Shown: piece after piece, positions 50,450 to 60,795 of the stretch
How positions within the stretch are numbered: position 1 is the first letter of the stretch
How the letters are laid out: the number at the start of each line of letters is the position of its first letter
Assembly (NCBI RefSeq): GCF_014200495.1
Contig: NZ_JACHBY010000001.1
Span: 186,001-250,000, forward strand
Direction of reading: 5' to 3'
Length of the DNA stretch: 64,000 nucleotides
Origin: Mucilaginibacter geliditolerans
GTDB taxonomy: Bacteria > Bacteroidota > Bacteroidia > Sphingobacteriales > Sphingobacteriaceae
Notes under the pieces: model-generated
Databases searched by the model: none
What the model saw: only the letters and a program-made list of their open reading frames with translations
What the model was told of the DNA's origin: nothing
Program-made: the position numbers and the translations under genes

Positions 50450-52849
50450 ATGAATAACAGGGATATTTTAGCCGACAAATTAGATTTTACTTATAAAAAA
50501 GAAGAGGACCTAAGTGAGGTAAGGAATTTCATAATCCTTTGCCTCAATTACTGGTATATTTTTCTTATCACTATTGTTTTAGGCCTTGCGGTGGCTTTCC
50601 TGTATATACGGTATTTACCCAGCCAATGGGCAGTAAGTAGTAAAATTATTGTTGAAGACAATAAAGACGGTCCTGGAAAATCATTAACCAATGGTGTTAA
50701 TGCTGATTTGGCCTCCCTTTTTGATATTAAAAGTAACGCTGATAATGAGGTTGAAATATTAAAATCGCGTAGCCTGATAAAGAGTGTGATCGCAGCGCTC
50801 AATCTTAATACCCACATTTTTGATAATAATGGTTTTAGAAAAGTGGAGATGTATACAGATGCGCCATTCTCTGTTGGTATTAATTATAAAAATGATAGCA
50901 TTAAAGCTGGTAGCTATGAGATAAACATATTAGATAATAACCATTTTAAGATAACCGGCAAAAAAAGTAAGTTTAATGCTGTCTCAGTATTTGGCAAGCC
51001 TGTTGATCTTGGCCAATATGATCTCACTTTAAATAAAACAAAGACTTTTAATGCGGAGGGGAACTATGGCTTAGTGGTAACAACATTAAAAGAAGCTGAA
51101 AAGAAACTTAGTGCCAATTTTAATGCCTCAATTGATGACAAACAAGCCACTGTTATTGATCTGCAATTAAATTATGAAGACCCTGATCGTGGCGAAGTGA
51201 TATTGCAAAAACTGATGCAGATATACCTGCAAAACAACCTGGCCAATAAAGTGCGTTTGGCTGATAGTACCATGAAATTTATCGACAAGCGTCTAATACT
51301 GGTTAGTTCTCAGCTAAATGATGTGGAGAAGGACCTGGAGCACTATAAGGTAAATAACAGGATCTCAGATATAAGCGCACAGTCAAAAGCCCTGGTTGAT
51401 GGAGCCGATCAATATCAAAGCAAACTGAATGATAACCAGGTGCAGCTGGCTGTAGTAAATAGCCTGTACCAATATATTAATGATAGTAATAAACCTCAGC
51501 TTGTGCCTAGTTCATTGATCACCAAGGATGTGGCTTTTGGTTCTGCTATTAATGAGTACAATGGGATGCTTTTAAAGCGGGAGCAGCTCAAATCATCTTT
51601 TATTGAAGGTAGCCAGGTGATTGCTGACCTTGACCGGCAGATTAAAGTGGCCCGTGAGGCGCTCAAAAACAGCCTGATGAATTACCGGAACAGTTTGCAG
51701 ACCTCTCAATCGGAATTGAAGGCTCAAAATTCAACCATTAATAATCAGATAGCAAATGCCCCCGCTAAAGAGAGGGTTTATCTGGATTATACCAGGCAGC
51801 AAAGCTTAAAGCAGGACTTGTACCTCTTCCTTTTGCAAAGAAGAGAAGAAACAGCTATTTCGCAAACGGCTACCATATCAAGTTGCAGGATATTGGATGA
51901 TGCTGAAAGTGATGATAGTCCGTTTGCGCCAAAAAAATCGCTTATATATGCCATAGGATTGTTTGCCGGAGTTCTTTTACCAGTCGCTGGTTTAAGTATT
52001 AAGGAGATGCTCAATATCCGCATACAAAACAAATCAGATATTGAAAGGCATACCAGTGTGCCGCTACTTGGTGAGATCAGTCGGAGTATCAACAGGAAAA
52101 AGGTCCTTATCTATTGCGACCCCTTATCTATTATCTCGGAAGAGATAAGGGCCTTGCGTACCAATTTAAAATATATAACAGATAAAGGCCGGTTAAACGT
52201 AATCATGTTTACATCCAGTATGAGCGGCGAGGGCAAGTCGTTTGTATCACTTAATCTGGCTAACTCTATCGCATTATCGGGTAAAAAAGTGGTTTTGCTT
52301 GAGCTGGACCTGCGGAAACCACGCCTGTTAAAAAGTATAGGGGCAGATAACTCATATGGCTTTACCAACTATATGATATCCAACGATAAAAACAATAATA
52401 TGGATGAGCTGATTCAGCCATCATCATTTAATGAAAACTTTTATATGATAGCATCGGGACCCATTCCTCCAAATCCCGGTGAATTATTGATGGACGAAAA
52501 GTTGAAATTATTGATAGGAGAGTTAAGGCGAAAATTTGATTTTGTGATCATAGATACCCCACCAGTAGGGCTTGTTTCAGATGCTTTGCTCATTGAAGAG
52601 TTTGCTGATATAACCTGTTATATAGTTAGGCAAAACTTCACATTTAAATCACAACTGGGCATTGTGAACGATTTATATAAAACCAAAAAAGTAAAACAGC
52701 TTTACCTGGTAGTAAATGATATTTCATTACAAAACAACGCAGTAACAGGTTACGGCCACGGTGTTCGTAGTTATGGCTATGCTATGGTGCCGCAGAACGG
52801 AAACAAGCTAAATTCCCTGTTAAAGAAACTAAAGCCGGTAACCCGCTAA
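50450..52849 (+). CDS. Wzc-like polysaccharide co-polymerase and tyrosine autokinase
   Basis: A 799-residue inner-membrane protein. The first helix is near residues 25-50 (NYWYIFLITIVLGLAVAFLY); a Wzz periplasmic part and long coiled-coil regions follow (about 260-470); the second helix is near 508-525. The cytosolic BY-kinase carries the P-loop SGEGKSFVSLNLA (about 591-603), Walker B VIIDTPP (about 699) and a Tyr-rich tail (GYGHGVRSYGYAM, about 767-779). It controls chain length and export of polysaccharide. The ATG at 50450 is preferred to a GTG nine bases upstream. It opens the exopolysaccharide cluster. Confidence 0.94.
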   Translation: MNNRDILADKLDFTYKKEEDLSEVRNFIILCLNYWYIFLITIVLGLAVAFLYIRYLPSQWAVSSKIIVEDNKDGPGKSLTNGVNADLASLFDIKSNADNEVEILKSRSLIKSVIAALNLNTHIFDNNGFRKVEMYTDAPFSVGINYKNDSIKAGSYEINILDNNHFKITGKKSKFNAVSVFGKPVDLGQYDLTLNKTKTFNAEGNYGLVVTTLKEAEKKLSANFNASIDDKQATVIDLQLNYEDPDRGEVILQKLMQIYLQNNLANKVRLADSTMKFIDKRLILVSSQLNDVEKDLEHYKVNNRISDISAQSKALVDGADQYQSKLNDNQVQLAVVNSLYQYINDSNKPQLVPSSLITKDVAFGSAINEYNGMLLKREQLKSSFIEGSQVIADLDRQIKVAREALKNSLMNYRNSLQTSQSELKAQNSTINNQIANAPAKERVYLDYTRQQSLKQDLYLFLLQRREETAISQTATISSCRILDDAESDDSPFAPKKSLIYAIGLFAGVLLPVAGLSIKEMLNIRIQNKSDIERHTSVPLLGEISRSINRKKVLIYCDPLSIISEEIRALRTNLKYITDKGRLNVIMFTSSMSGEGKSFVSLNLANSIALSGKKVVLLELDLRKPRLLKSIGADNSYGFTNYMISNDKNNNMDELIQPSSFNENFYMIASGPIPPNPGELLMDEKLKLLIGELRRKFDFVIIDTPPVGLVSDALLIEEFADITCYIVRQNFTFKSQLGIVNDLYKTKKVKQLYLVVNDISLQNNAVTGYGHGVRSYGYAMVPQNGNKLNSLLKKLKPVTR

Positions 52850-52860
52850 TAAACATTTGT

Positions 52861-54222
52861 ATGCTACAGGCAATTCAAACAAATATACACAGGTTCCTTA
52901 CCCAGGGGCATGAACGATCATTGCGCGCTAAAAAAAATATCATTAAGTCTGTTTTTATAAAGGGAGGGAGTGTAATTATCTCGCTTATGCTTATACCATT
53001 AACCATTAACTATGTAAACCCAACTCAATACGGTATATGGCTAACTTTAAGCTCTATTATAACCTGGGCTGCTCTCTTTGATATGGGCCTTGGCAATGGT
53101 TTAAAAAATAAGCTTGCAGAAGTTGTAGCATTAAATGATACGTCGAGAGCGAAAAGTTATGTGAGCTCTACTTATGCCATATTGCTAATTATATCAGCTT
53201 TACTTTTTATAGTGTTTTGCTTAATTAATCCCTATATCAATTGGGCCAGAGTTTTAAACGTACAAGCCGGCGCCTATGAGCAATTGAATCATTTGGTGCT
53301 TATTATTTTCGCATTCTTTTGTTTCCAGTTTGTAGTTGGGCTAATCAATACTGTGTTATATGCAAACCATGCCCCGGCTAAGTCGGCGCTTATGAATATG
53401 ATAGCGCAGTTATTAACGCTTGTTGTTATTGTAATTGTTATCAGGTACAGGCCGGGTTCTTTAATTGAACTGGTTATAATTATGGCGGGCATACCCTTGC
53501 TGGTAATGATTGCAGGCAGCATTATGTTGTTTAAGGGAAGTTATAAATTAATAGCCCCAACTATAACCGACATCAATTTTAAATATGCTAAAGAATTATT
53601 AACTGTAGGCGGTTCATTTTTTGTAATTCAAATAGGTGCACTGGTACTTTATGAAACAGATAATATTGTTATAACTCAATTATTTGGCCCAAAGGAAGTC
53701 ACGGTATTTAATGTGGCCTATAAACTCTTTTCAGTTATTCTTATGGGTTTTATGATAGTAATAACTCCGTTTTGGAGTGCATTTACTGAAGCCTATGTTA
53801 AAGACGATTACGACTGGATAAAGAGCGCTATCAATAATATGAACAGGATATGGTTAGGCTTAAGCTTTTTGAGTTTATTGCTGCTTATTATTTCTCCGTG
53901 GCTCTATGCTATGTGGTTGGGTAAAAGCATTAGTGTGCCTTTTAGTTTATCAATTGCCATGTGTTTATACATCATTAGTATTATATGGCAAACTACGCAT
54001 GTTCAATTACTGAACGGTACTGGTAAAATTAAACTGCAATTATACCTTGTTATAAGCTCTTCTATTATTAATATCCCATTATCAATTTTTTTGGGTAAGA
54101 AAATAGGCATTGCAGGTGTTACATTTTCAAACGTAATATTAATTGCCATTACTGGAATTATATTCTCTATCCAAACCAATAAAATTATTAATAAAACAGC
54201 TTCAGGAATTTTCAATGCCTAA
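52861..54222 (+). CDS. Wzx-type oligosaccharide flippase
   Basis: A 453-residue membrane protein with about 12-14 hydrophobic helices and the MATE/RfbX-like layout. The N-terminal KSVFIKGGSVIISLMLIPLT and the repeated FNVAYKLFSVILMGFMIV-type helices are typical of PST-family polysaccharide exporters. It would flip undecaprenyl-linked repeat units across the inner membrane before polymerisation. It starts 11 bp after the Wzc-like gene. Confidence 0.88.
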   Translation: MLQAIQTNIHRFLTQGHERSLRAKKNIIKSVFIKGGSVIISLMLIPLTINYVNPTQYGIWLTLSSIITWAALFDMGLGNGLKNKLAEVVALNDTSRAKSYVSSTYAILLIISALLFIVFCLINPYINWARVLNVQAGAYEQLNHLVLIIFAFFCFQFVVGLINTVLYANHAPAKSALMNMIAQLLTLVVIVIVIRYRPGSLIELVIIMAGIPLLVMIAGSIMLFKGSYKLIAPTITDINFKYAKELLTVGGSFFVIQIGALVLYETDNIVITQLFGPKEVTVFNVAYKLFSVILMGFMIVITPFWSAFTEAYVKDDYDWIKSAINNMNRIWLGLSFLSLLLLIISPWLYAMWLGKSISVPFSLSIAMCLYIISIIWQTTHVQLLNGTGKIKLQLYLVISSSIINIPLSIFLGKKIGIAGVTFSNVILIAITGIIFSIQTNKIINKTASGIFNA

Positions 54223-54234
54223 TAGTTTTCTTGT

Positions 54235-54930
54235 ATGAATACATTTATTGACACTTCATTTTTTACAAACCCGGTTAGTGAGTATTTACAATGGCTTAAA
54301 TGTAAAAGTACTTACCAACTGAAAAATTGGGGTAAGCATCTTAGAATTGGCTATTTAAGTACTATTACCAATTGCAATTTTGGCAACTATAATATAATTG
54401 GCAGTCATTGCGTGGTTTCAAACACAACGCTTGGTAACTATAGTTATATAAACAGTTATAGTTATATTTTATGGGCAACCATTGGCAAATATTGCTCTAT
54501 TGGGCCTAATGTAAAAATAGCTCCCGGCAAGCATCCCTCATCTGTTTTTGTAAGTACACATCCAATAACATTTAATCCACAGGGTAATTTTTTAAAAAAC
54601 TTTTTGAAGGAGTCGAAATTTAAAAATTTTGAGCAGGTAACACTTGGTAATGATATATGGATTGGCGCTAATTCCATCATTATTGATGGTATAACAATTG
54701 CCAATGGTGCTATTGTAGCAGCCAATTCAGTAGTAGTAAAAGATGTTGGCCCTTATGAAATTGTGGGAGGAAATCCTGCAAAACTTATTAAAAAACGCTT
54801 TAATGAAGAGCAAATAGAATATCTAAATGAACTTGAATGGTGGAACAAAGATGAAAACTGGTTGCAAGCCAACATTTCAAAATTTTGGAACATTGAAGAA
54901 TTAATTGATCTGGAAATTATATTGGAATGA
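54235..54930 (+). CDS. CatB-like hexapeptide-repeat O-acyltransferase
   Basis: A 231-residue left-handed beta-helix transferase. Imperfect hexapeptide repeats run from about residue 40 to 180 (IGSHCVVSNTTLGNYSYINS; VKIAPGKHPSSVFVSTHP is the xenobiotic-acyltransferase loop). IANGAIVAANSVVVKDV marks the final coils. Members acetylate sugars or antibiotics; inside a polysaccharide cluster a sugar O-acetyltransferase is likely. Its stop overlaps the next gene by four bases. Confidence 0.88.
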   Translation: MNTFIDTSFFTNPVSEYLQWLKCKSTYQLKNWGKHLRIGYLSTITNCNFGNYNIIGSHCVVSNTTLGNYSYINSYSYILWATIGKYCSIGPNVKIAPGKHPSSVFVSTHPITFNPQGNFLKNFLKESKFKNFEQVTLGNDIWIGANSIIIDGITIANGAIVAANSVVVKDVGPYEIVGGNPAKLIKKRFNEEQIEYLNELEWWNKDENWLQANISKFWNIEELIDLEIILE

Positions 54931-55577
54931 AGCTGATAAGGAAATTTTATAGGGGATTAAGGTTTGTTTATTATGAAATAGCAAGGATATATTCATGGGT
55001 AATTACGCGGTTTAAATTTTATCTGAACGATGTGAAGTTCCATAATGATTTTATAAGCTATGGCATACCCATATTGGATATTAGTCCGGGTGGATCGTTT
55101 ACTATAGGTAAAAAATTCAGGTTTAATAGCGGTAAATACCATGCCATGGGCGGGCGGCAGCAGCAATGCTATTTTGTAGCAGCAAAAGGAGGCGAAATAA
55201 TTATTGGCGATAATGTTGGCGTTACTTCAATTGCCATTATTTGTCACAATAAGATCAGTATAGGTAACAATGTAAAGATAGGGATCAACACGGTGATCTA
55301 TGATACTGATTTTCATTCGCTTGATGCAAGCATCAGGAATCAATATCCCGAAAGTATAGAGGGAGTAAAGAGTAGGCCGGTAATAATTCATGATGGTGTT
55401 TTTATTGGTGGGCACACCACCATTTTAAAAGGGGTAACAATTGGCGAAAATGCTATAGTAGGGGCTGGATCAGTAGTGTTTCAGAGTATACCTGCTGAAC
55501 AGATCTGGGCAGGAAATCCAGCCCAATTTGTAAAAAATACTTATAGTAACGAATTAAAAAAAATAGTAAATGAATAG
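54927..55577 (+). CDS. hexapeptide-repeat acyltransferase
   Basis: A 216-residue left-handed beta-helix protein. The helix runs from about residue 85 to 200 (IIIGDNVGVTSIAIIC, VFIGGHTTILKGVTIGENAIVGAGSVVFQS), with the acceptor loop DTDFHSLDASIRNQ. The first 30 residues are basic and hydrophobic (KFYRGLRFVYYEIARIYSWV), suggesting membrane contact. It overlaps both neighbours (four and eight bases). Probable role: acetylation of a repeat-unit sugar. Confidence 0.87.
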   Translation: MKLIRKFYRGLRFVYYEIARIYSWVITRFKFYLNDVKFHNDFISYGIPILDISPGGSFTIGKKFRFNSGKYHAMGGRQQQCYFVAAKGGEIIIGDNVGVTSIAIICHNKISIGNNVKIGINTVIYDTDFHSLDASIRNQYPESIEGVKSRPVIIHDGVFIGGHTTILKGVTIGENAIVGAGSVVFQSIPAEQIWAGNPAQFVKNTYSNELKKIVNE

Positions 55578-56850
55578 CAGGGTATATCAGGTTTTATTGC
55601 TGATGCTGGTTGTGGCTTCTTTCTTTCATTCACAAGCAGCAGTGCTTGGATTGACATTTTTAGTCATTGTAATATCGCTTTACAACTATTCAGCATCTGT
55701 AAAAATGGTGAGGCTGTTTACTATTTTATTAATCCCGCCAATATTAGGGCTAATCGTCGGTTATGAAAATGATACCTATCTCATTTTAAAAGATTTTTAT
55801 TATTTCTCTTTCCCGCTGATATTTTTATTGTGTGGAATTTTATTAGCCAGCCAGCTTGAAATAGCAGACTTTTTAAAAACGATTGTTTTGGCAGGTGTAA
55901 CAGCTTCTATAATTGTAACGGTTATATCAATAGCCTACACAGGTTTTAGCGCGTTAACCAATCCTTATTCCGCACATTATGCTATGGGTATTTTGGGTAC
56001 ACCAGCCCCGGCTGTAGCATTGGCTTGTCTCTTATTTACCAAAAAGTTTAATATAAGGCTGTTTACTTCCTTCTGGTTTAATATTTTGCTGGCAATAAAT
56101 GTGATGGGCATATATATGTTTGCTTCGCGCAGTTATTTCATTATTCTTATGTGCTTCCTGTTTTTGCTGATTGCCAATCGTATAAAATGGAGCTGGATAA
56201 CGCCTTTGGTAGTTACATTGATAATATTTTTCACACTGTTGCCTACCGACATTTTCACTGCAAAATCATCAGATACCTTTTTGGGTAAGTTACTAAGTTC
56301 ATTCAATGAAATCAGTATTGGGAATTATAATACCGAGCAGGACATCAATATCCGCTATAGAGGATATGAATCATTTATGGCTCTTGATGGGTATATGAAA
56401 AGTGATACCAAAGGGATAATATTTGGCGGACTAGGCAAGCTGGTTGATTTAAAAACCTTTGTGAGGCTGGGGGTTGACACCGATTATCGTTACATCCCTG
56501 TATTACATAATGGCTGGCTGTATATTCTTGTAAAAACCGGTGCAACTGGTGTGCTTACTTACCTGGTGATATTTTTTGGGTTGATAACTGTAAACTGGAA
56601 AAAATATGCCGATGCAAAAAGTAAACCCATTATACGCTTATTTGCTGCATTAACCATTGGTTGTATTTTAAGTTTAATGCTCACCAATTATATCATAACC
56701 TCTTTTTTTAATGTAGAGATGAGCATCATCATGATTACCCTTGGTTACAGCTATATGAACTTTTATTCACTGTTAAGCCGGTTAAAGGAACGTGAAGAAG
56801 CAGAACAGCTTAAACAAGATTATATAAATAACCTCAGTTATAGCTTATGA
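55570..56850 (+). CDS. O-antigen polymerase/ligase-like protein (Wzy role)
   Basis: A 426-residue membrane protein with about 10-12 hydrophobic helices and a large periplasmic loop (about 240-320) containing RYRGYESFMALDGYM and YIPVLHNGWLYILVKTG, the region that carries catalytic Arg/His residues in Wzy/WaaL proteins. It is the only polymerase candidate in this part of the cluster. It overlaps the preceding gene by eight bases and the next by four. Confidence 0.82.
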   Translation: MNSRVYQVLLLMLVVASFFHSQAAVLGLTFLVIVISLYNYSASVKMVRLFTILLIPPILGLIVGYENDTYLILKDFYYFSFPLIFLLCGILLASQLEIADFLKTIVLAGVTASIIVTVISIAYTGFSALTNPYSAHYAMGILGTPAPAVALACLLFTKKFNIRLFTSFWFNILLAINVMGIYMFASRSYFIILMCFLFLLIANRIKWSWITPLVVTLIIFFTLLPTDIFTAKSSDTFLGKLLSSFNEISIGNYNTEQDINIRYRGYESFMALDGYMKSDTKGIIFGGLGKLVDLKTFVRLGVDTDYRYIPVLHNGWLYILVKTGATGVLTYLVIFFGLITVNWKKYADAKSKPIIRLFAALTIGCILSLMLTNYIITSFFNVEMSIIMITLGYSYMNFYSLLSRLKEREEAEQLKQDYINNLSYSL

Positions 56851-57608
56851 AACAGAACGATATATGGCCAAAGGTGTCAATTGTTACTACTGTTTTCAAT
56901 GCAGCAGCAACAATCGAGGATACTATATTAAGTGTTATCAATCAAACTTATAAGAACATAGAATATATAGTAATTGACGGTGGCTCAACAGATGGTACGT
57001 TACAGATCATTAATAGTTATAAAAACCAGATTACCCATATTATAAGTGAACCCGATAAAGGCATTGCCGATGGCTTTAACAAAGGTATTGCCCTGGCTAC
57101 CGGCGAATGGACAGGTATGATAAATGCTGATGACTGGTACGCTCTAAATGCCGTTGAGCTGATGATTGAAAATGCTTCATACAATGACCAGGTGTGCTGC
57201 GGTAACATTATGTTAATGGGAAATAATGGTTATAGCCGGATAAAGAAGAGCAAGGTAAGCTGGCTAAACCTGGGTATGTACATTATGCACCCTACATGTT
57301 TTATCAGAACTGAAGTTTACAGGCAGATAGGCTTGTATGATACGTCGTTAAAGATAGCGATGGACTTTGATATGTTTTTGCGAATAAAACGTAAGGGATT
57401 GAAATTTAAATATATAGATGAGTTAATGGCATACATGCGTACAGGCGGCGTTAGTACTGATGTTGCAAAAATGCATAAGGAAGAGCTTACTGTAATGAAA
57501 AGATACTTAACTCAATTCACCTATTTTATGGCTTATACCTTTAACTATCTGAACAGGTTGCGTTGGCGTTTCTTTTATAAGGATCCCTTTAGTGTAAAAT
57601 TAAAATAA
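56847..57608 (+). CDS. family 2 glycosyltransferase
   Basis: A 253-residue GT-A fold enzyme without membrane helices. SIVTTVFNAAATIEDTILSV (9-28) is the nucleotide-sugar start, DGGSTDGT (about 43-50) the first Asp motif, and INADDWY (about 94-100) the DXD metal site. The acceptor side includes HPTCFIRTEVYRQIG. It adds one sugar to the lipid-linked repeat unit. It starts inside the last codons of the polymerase-like gene. Confidence 0.92.
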   Translation: MKQNDIWPKVSIVTTVFNAAATIEDTILSVINQTYKNIEYIVIDGGSTDGTLQIINSYKNQITHIISEPDKGIADGFNKGIALATGEWTGMINADDWYALNAVELMIENASYNDQVCCGNIMLMGNNGYSRIKKSKVSWLNLGMYIMHPTCFIRTEVYRQIGLYDTSLKIAMDFDMFLRIKRKGLKFKYIDELMAYMRTGGVSTDVAKMHKEELTVMKRYLTQFTYFMAYTFNYLNRLRWRFFYKDPFSVKLK

Positions 57609-57613
57609 TCGCG

Positions 57614-58921
57614 ATGAAAAAGAAGATCCTCATATCTGCTTATGCTATATCTCCTGTAAAAGGATCAGAATATGGTGCCGCCTGGGATACTGTTACCCAA
57701 TTGGCTAAGCACCATCAATTATGGGTGCTATACGGTATGTCTGATGATCATATGGGTGATACGCAAACCCTAAGGGAGTTTATAAAAACAAACCCGTTGC
57801 CATCGATCACATTTATTGAAGTAAGGGCAGGTAAGGTAGCTATGGCCATTAACAGACTAAATAAAATAGGATTGGGCTGGTTTTTTTATATAGCATACTA
57901 CTTATGGCAAAAGGAGGCATTAAAAGCAGCTCGCGCTATTTTAGCTACTGTTAATATTGATGTGGTTCATCAATTGGGGCCGATTGGGTTTAGAGAGCCG
58001 GGGTTCCTTGGTTACCTGGATAAACCATTGATTTGGGGGCCAATTGGTGGTATGAAAGTGATCGATAGTCTTTTATTAGAGAATAAGCCATTGCCAACCA
58101 GGTTTAAATTTGGGGTTAAACATCAAATTAACCATTTTCAACTGCACTCCTCTCAACGAATATCAGAAGCATTCTCAAGGGCCGATATATTAATTGCCGC
58201 TACAATTGACGGGCAGCAAACCATATTGAAAAGATTCGGACGGGAAAGCCACTGGCTGCCTGAACAGGGGATAGTTGGTGATATTGAGATAGATGAAACA
58301 AAATTCGACCACATTCATCAGCGTGTACAGCTTGTTTGGTCGGGTAGCCATATTGAAAGAAAGAACCTTGGTTTGTGCCTTGATTCGCTGGCATTAATAA
58401 AACACAAAAACTGGCACCTGCATATTTTAGGCAGCGGTCCGATCACTGGTAAATTAAAACAAAAAGCTGATGAGCTGGGCCTGTCGACCAATATTACATG
58501 GCATGGTCAGTTATCCAGGTCAGCTGCAATAAATATTATGAACGCGGCCCATTTGCATATTGTGACCAGCATTGCCGAAGACAACCCGGCAGTAATATTT
58601 GAAGCCTTGAGGTTGGGTGTACCTACACTAACACTTGATCATTGTGGAATGGGGGATGTGCTGTGTAATAAATGCGGCATAAAAATAAAGGTAGCAACAC
58701 ATGATCAAATGACAGGAGAAATTGCAATTGTTTTAGATCATCTTTTACTACGTCCTGAAATTTTAGCAGACATGGCCCTGGATACTATAACATGCGCCGC
58801 CATGCATCAGTGGGAAAAAAGATTGAAGTTGATGGATGCTTATTATAATGAAGCCATTGAACTGTATGGAAAGTCAACAATATCTAATAATGAAACCTTA
58901 ATCATATTACAAAATGCATAA
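57614..58921 (+). CDS. family 4-like glycosyltransferase
   Basis: A 435-residue GT-B enzyme. The N-terminal KKILISAYAISPVKGSEYGAAWD is the acceptor-side Rossmann start, and the C-terminal donor half holds HIVTSIAEDNPAVIFEALRLGVPTLTLD with the family E-x7-E pair. It lies five bp after the GT2 gene and overlaps the next by eight bases. Sugar and linkage unknown. Confidence 0.88.
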   Translation: MKKKILISAYAISPVKGSEYGAAWDTVTQLAKHHQLWVLYGMSDDHMGDTQTLREFIKTNPLPSITFIEVRAGKVAMAINRLNKIGLGWFFYIAYYLWQKEALKAARAILATVNIDVVHQLGPIGFREPGFLGYLDKPLIWGPIGGMKVIDSLLLENKPLPTRFKFGVKHQINHFQLHSSQRISEAFSRADILIAATIDGQQTILKRFGRESHWLPEQGIVGDIEIDETKFDHIHQRVQLVWSGSHIERKNLGLCLDSLALIKHKNWHLHILGSGPITGKLKQKADELGLSTNITWHGQLSRSAAINIMNAAHLHIVTSIAEDNPAVIFEALRLGVPTLTLDHCGMGDVLCNKCGIKIKVATHDQMTGEIAIVLDHLLLRPEILADMALDTITCAAMHQWEKRLKLMDAYYNEAIELYGKSTISNNETLIILQNA

Positions 58922-60074
58922 AAACTGGGAGGATAAAGTAAAGCTGGGTATTGATGCCAAATGGTTCTTTGAGGGGCCACCCAGTGGGCACATGGTTGTA
59001 AAAAACCTGGTTGATGAAATCATCAGTAACAACAAGGGGCGCTTTGAGATCTTTTTATTATTAAACACTAAAAATAAACAACAGGCACAAGCCTATTTTC
59101 CCGCAGATGTTAAGCTCATTTTCTTGTTTTGGATGCCTAATATACTGTCGAATATGTTGCTGGTTCCTTTGATAGCCCGGTTATATGGTATAAAAATAAT
59201 GCTGTTTCAAAATTTTAGCAGTATATGGCCTCAGCAACTCTTTAAAATAGTTTATATACATGACGTTTTGTTTCTGGATCATCCACAGTATTATTCCCGG
59301 CTTGAAAAATTGCATTTCAGGCAAATGAAACACCTGGCAGCCAGGGCAAACGGTATTATTACCATATCAAATACGGAAAAAGAGAGAATGGTTAAAAACC
59401 AGGTAGGCGATGCTGATGATATAGCTGTAGTTTATCATGGTATACATAAAAACTTTAAACCACTAACCCATCAGCCGGCCGACAGAATCCAGGAAGTGAT
59501 GAATAAATACGATCTGCCTGAAAAATACCTTTTGTACGTTGGGCGGGTAAATAGTCGTAAAAATATAGCTAATCTTATCCGGGCCATATCGCTATTAAAG
59601 GATAACAATCTTAAATTACTTATTACAGGTGAACAGTGCCGCAATTGTGCTGATCTGGAAGAATTGATCCATGTGGGGCACTTAGCTGATAGGATTATGT
59701 TTACAGGGCATGTACCTGAAAATGATCTGCACCTTATTTATGCCATTGCAACCGTATTCTGCTTTCCCTCATATGCAGAAGGTTTTGGCCTGCCACCGCT
59801 CGAGGCTATGCAATGCGGAGTGCCTGTAGTTGTATCAAATCGTACCGCAATGCCTGAGATTTGCGGCGATGCCGCAACCTATATTAACCCCGACGATCCG
59901 GCGGATATAGCAGAAAAAATAAATACTCTGCTCAATGATAGTTGCTTATATGAAGAAAAAATGATGGCCGGGATCAGGCATGCTGCAAAATTTTCGTGGC
60001 AACAATCAGCTAATGAAATACTTGACCTAATAAGCTACGCATATGTTGATAGAAAAAGTTATAAGGAAGCTTAA
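58914..60074 (+). CDS. family 4 glycosyltransferase
   Basis: A 386-residue GT-B enzyme. The donor half shows LLYVGRVNSRKNIANLIRA and FPSYAEGFGLPPLEAMQCGVPVV, the classic GT4 block with the E-x7-E nucleotide-sugar site; CGDAATYINPDD follows. The fold begins at KLGIDAKWFFEGPPSG. It resembles mannosyl/rhamnosyl transferases of capsule loci, but the sugar cannot be read. The last 32 bases overlap the next gene. Confidence 0.92.
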   Translation: MHKNWEDKVKLGIDAKWFFEGPPSGHMVVKNLVDEIISNNKGRFEIFLLLNTKNKQQAQAYFPADVKLIFLFWMPNILSNMLLVPLIARLYGIKIMLFQNFSSIWPQQLFKIVYIHDVLFLDHPQYYSRLEKLHFRQMKHLAARANGIITISNTEKERMVKNQVGDADDIAVVYHGIHKNFKPLTHQPADRIQEVMNKYDLPEKYLLYVGRVNSRKNIANLIRAISLLKDNNLKLLITGEQCRNCADLEELIHVGHLADRIMFTGHVPENDLHLIYAIATVFCFPSYAEGFGLPPLEAMQCGVPVVVSNRTAMPEICGDAATYINPDDPADIAEKINTLLNDSCLYEEKMMAGIRHAAKFSWQQSANEILDLISYAYVDRKSYKEA

Positions 60075-60795
60075 GGGCAATCCTGATTATAAATGGGAGA
60101 GTAAGTATGATCTGAGGGATCTTGTTGAAATTATGTCAGTAAGGTCTAAGCAGGTATTGCGTGGCAGTTGGAAAAAAATATTTTTCAAAGGATCACATGG
60201 TTTAGTATTTATTGGTACAGGGGTTATTATCCGGCACCCTTACCTGTTTACTGCTGGCGCGAACCTCATATTGGAAGACCACGTTTATATTAACGCCTTA
60301 TCCTGTAACGGGATATTTGTTAAGGATAATGTATCACTGGCACGCAATTGCACCATGATATGTACGGGTGTAATAGCTCATAAAGGTGTGGGCATTACTA
60401 TTGGTAACAATTCAGGCATAAATGCAGGTGCTTACCTTGCCGGACAGGGTGGTATTGAAATAGGTGATCACGTAATTATTGGGCCGGGAGTAAAAATATT
60501 TTCTGAAAATCACAATTTTTCAGATACTGACAAGAATATTAAAGACCAGGGAGTAACCCGTAGCAGCGTGGTTATTGAAAACAATTGCTGGATTGGTGCC
60601 GGTGCTACCATACTTGCCGGCGTAACCATTGGCGAAGGATCTGTGATAGCTGCAGGTTGTGTGGTAACCAAGTCGGTTGCATGTAATTCAATTGTAGCGG
60701 GTGTGCCAGGGCGGGTATTAAAGAATAGAAAAAGAGCAGAGGTTGAAGTGATTATTAAAAGTATTAGCAGGCCTGATGTTACAAAATATGGATAA
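60043..60795 (+). CDS. hexapeptide-repeat acyltransferase
   Basis: A 250-residue left-handed beta-helix transferase, with repeats from about residue 60 to 220 (IRHPYLFTAGANLILEDHVYIN; IGNNSGINAGAYLAGQ; CWIGAGATILAGVTIGEGSVIAAG) and an ENHNFSD acceptor loop. It is close to WcaF/maltose-acetyltransferase-type enzymes. The ATG at 60043 makes a 32-base overlap with the upstream gene, larger than elsewhere in the cluster; a later start is possible. Confidence 0.86.
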   Translation: MLIEKVIRKLKGNPDYKWESKYDLRDLVEIMSVRSKQVLRGSWKKIFFKGSHGLVFIGTGVIIRHPYLFTAGANLILEDHVYINALSCNGIFVKDNVSLARNCTMICTGVIAHKGVGITIGNNSGINAGAYLAGQGGIEIGDHVIIGPGVKIFSENHNFSDTDKNIKDQGVTRSSVVIENNCWIGAGATILAGVTIGEGSVIAAGCVVTKSVACNSIVAGVPGRVLKNRKRAEVEVIIKSISRPDVTKYG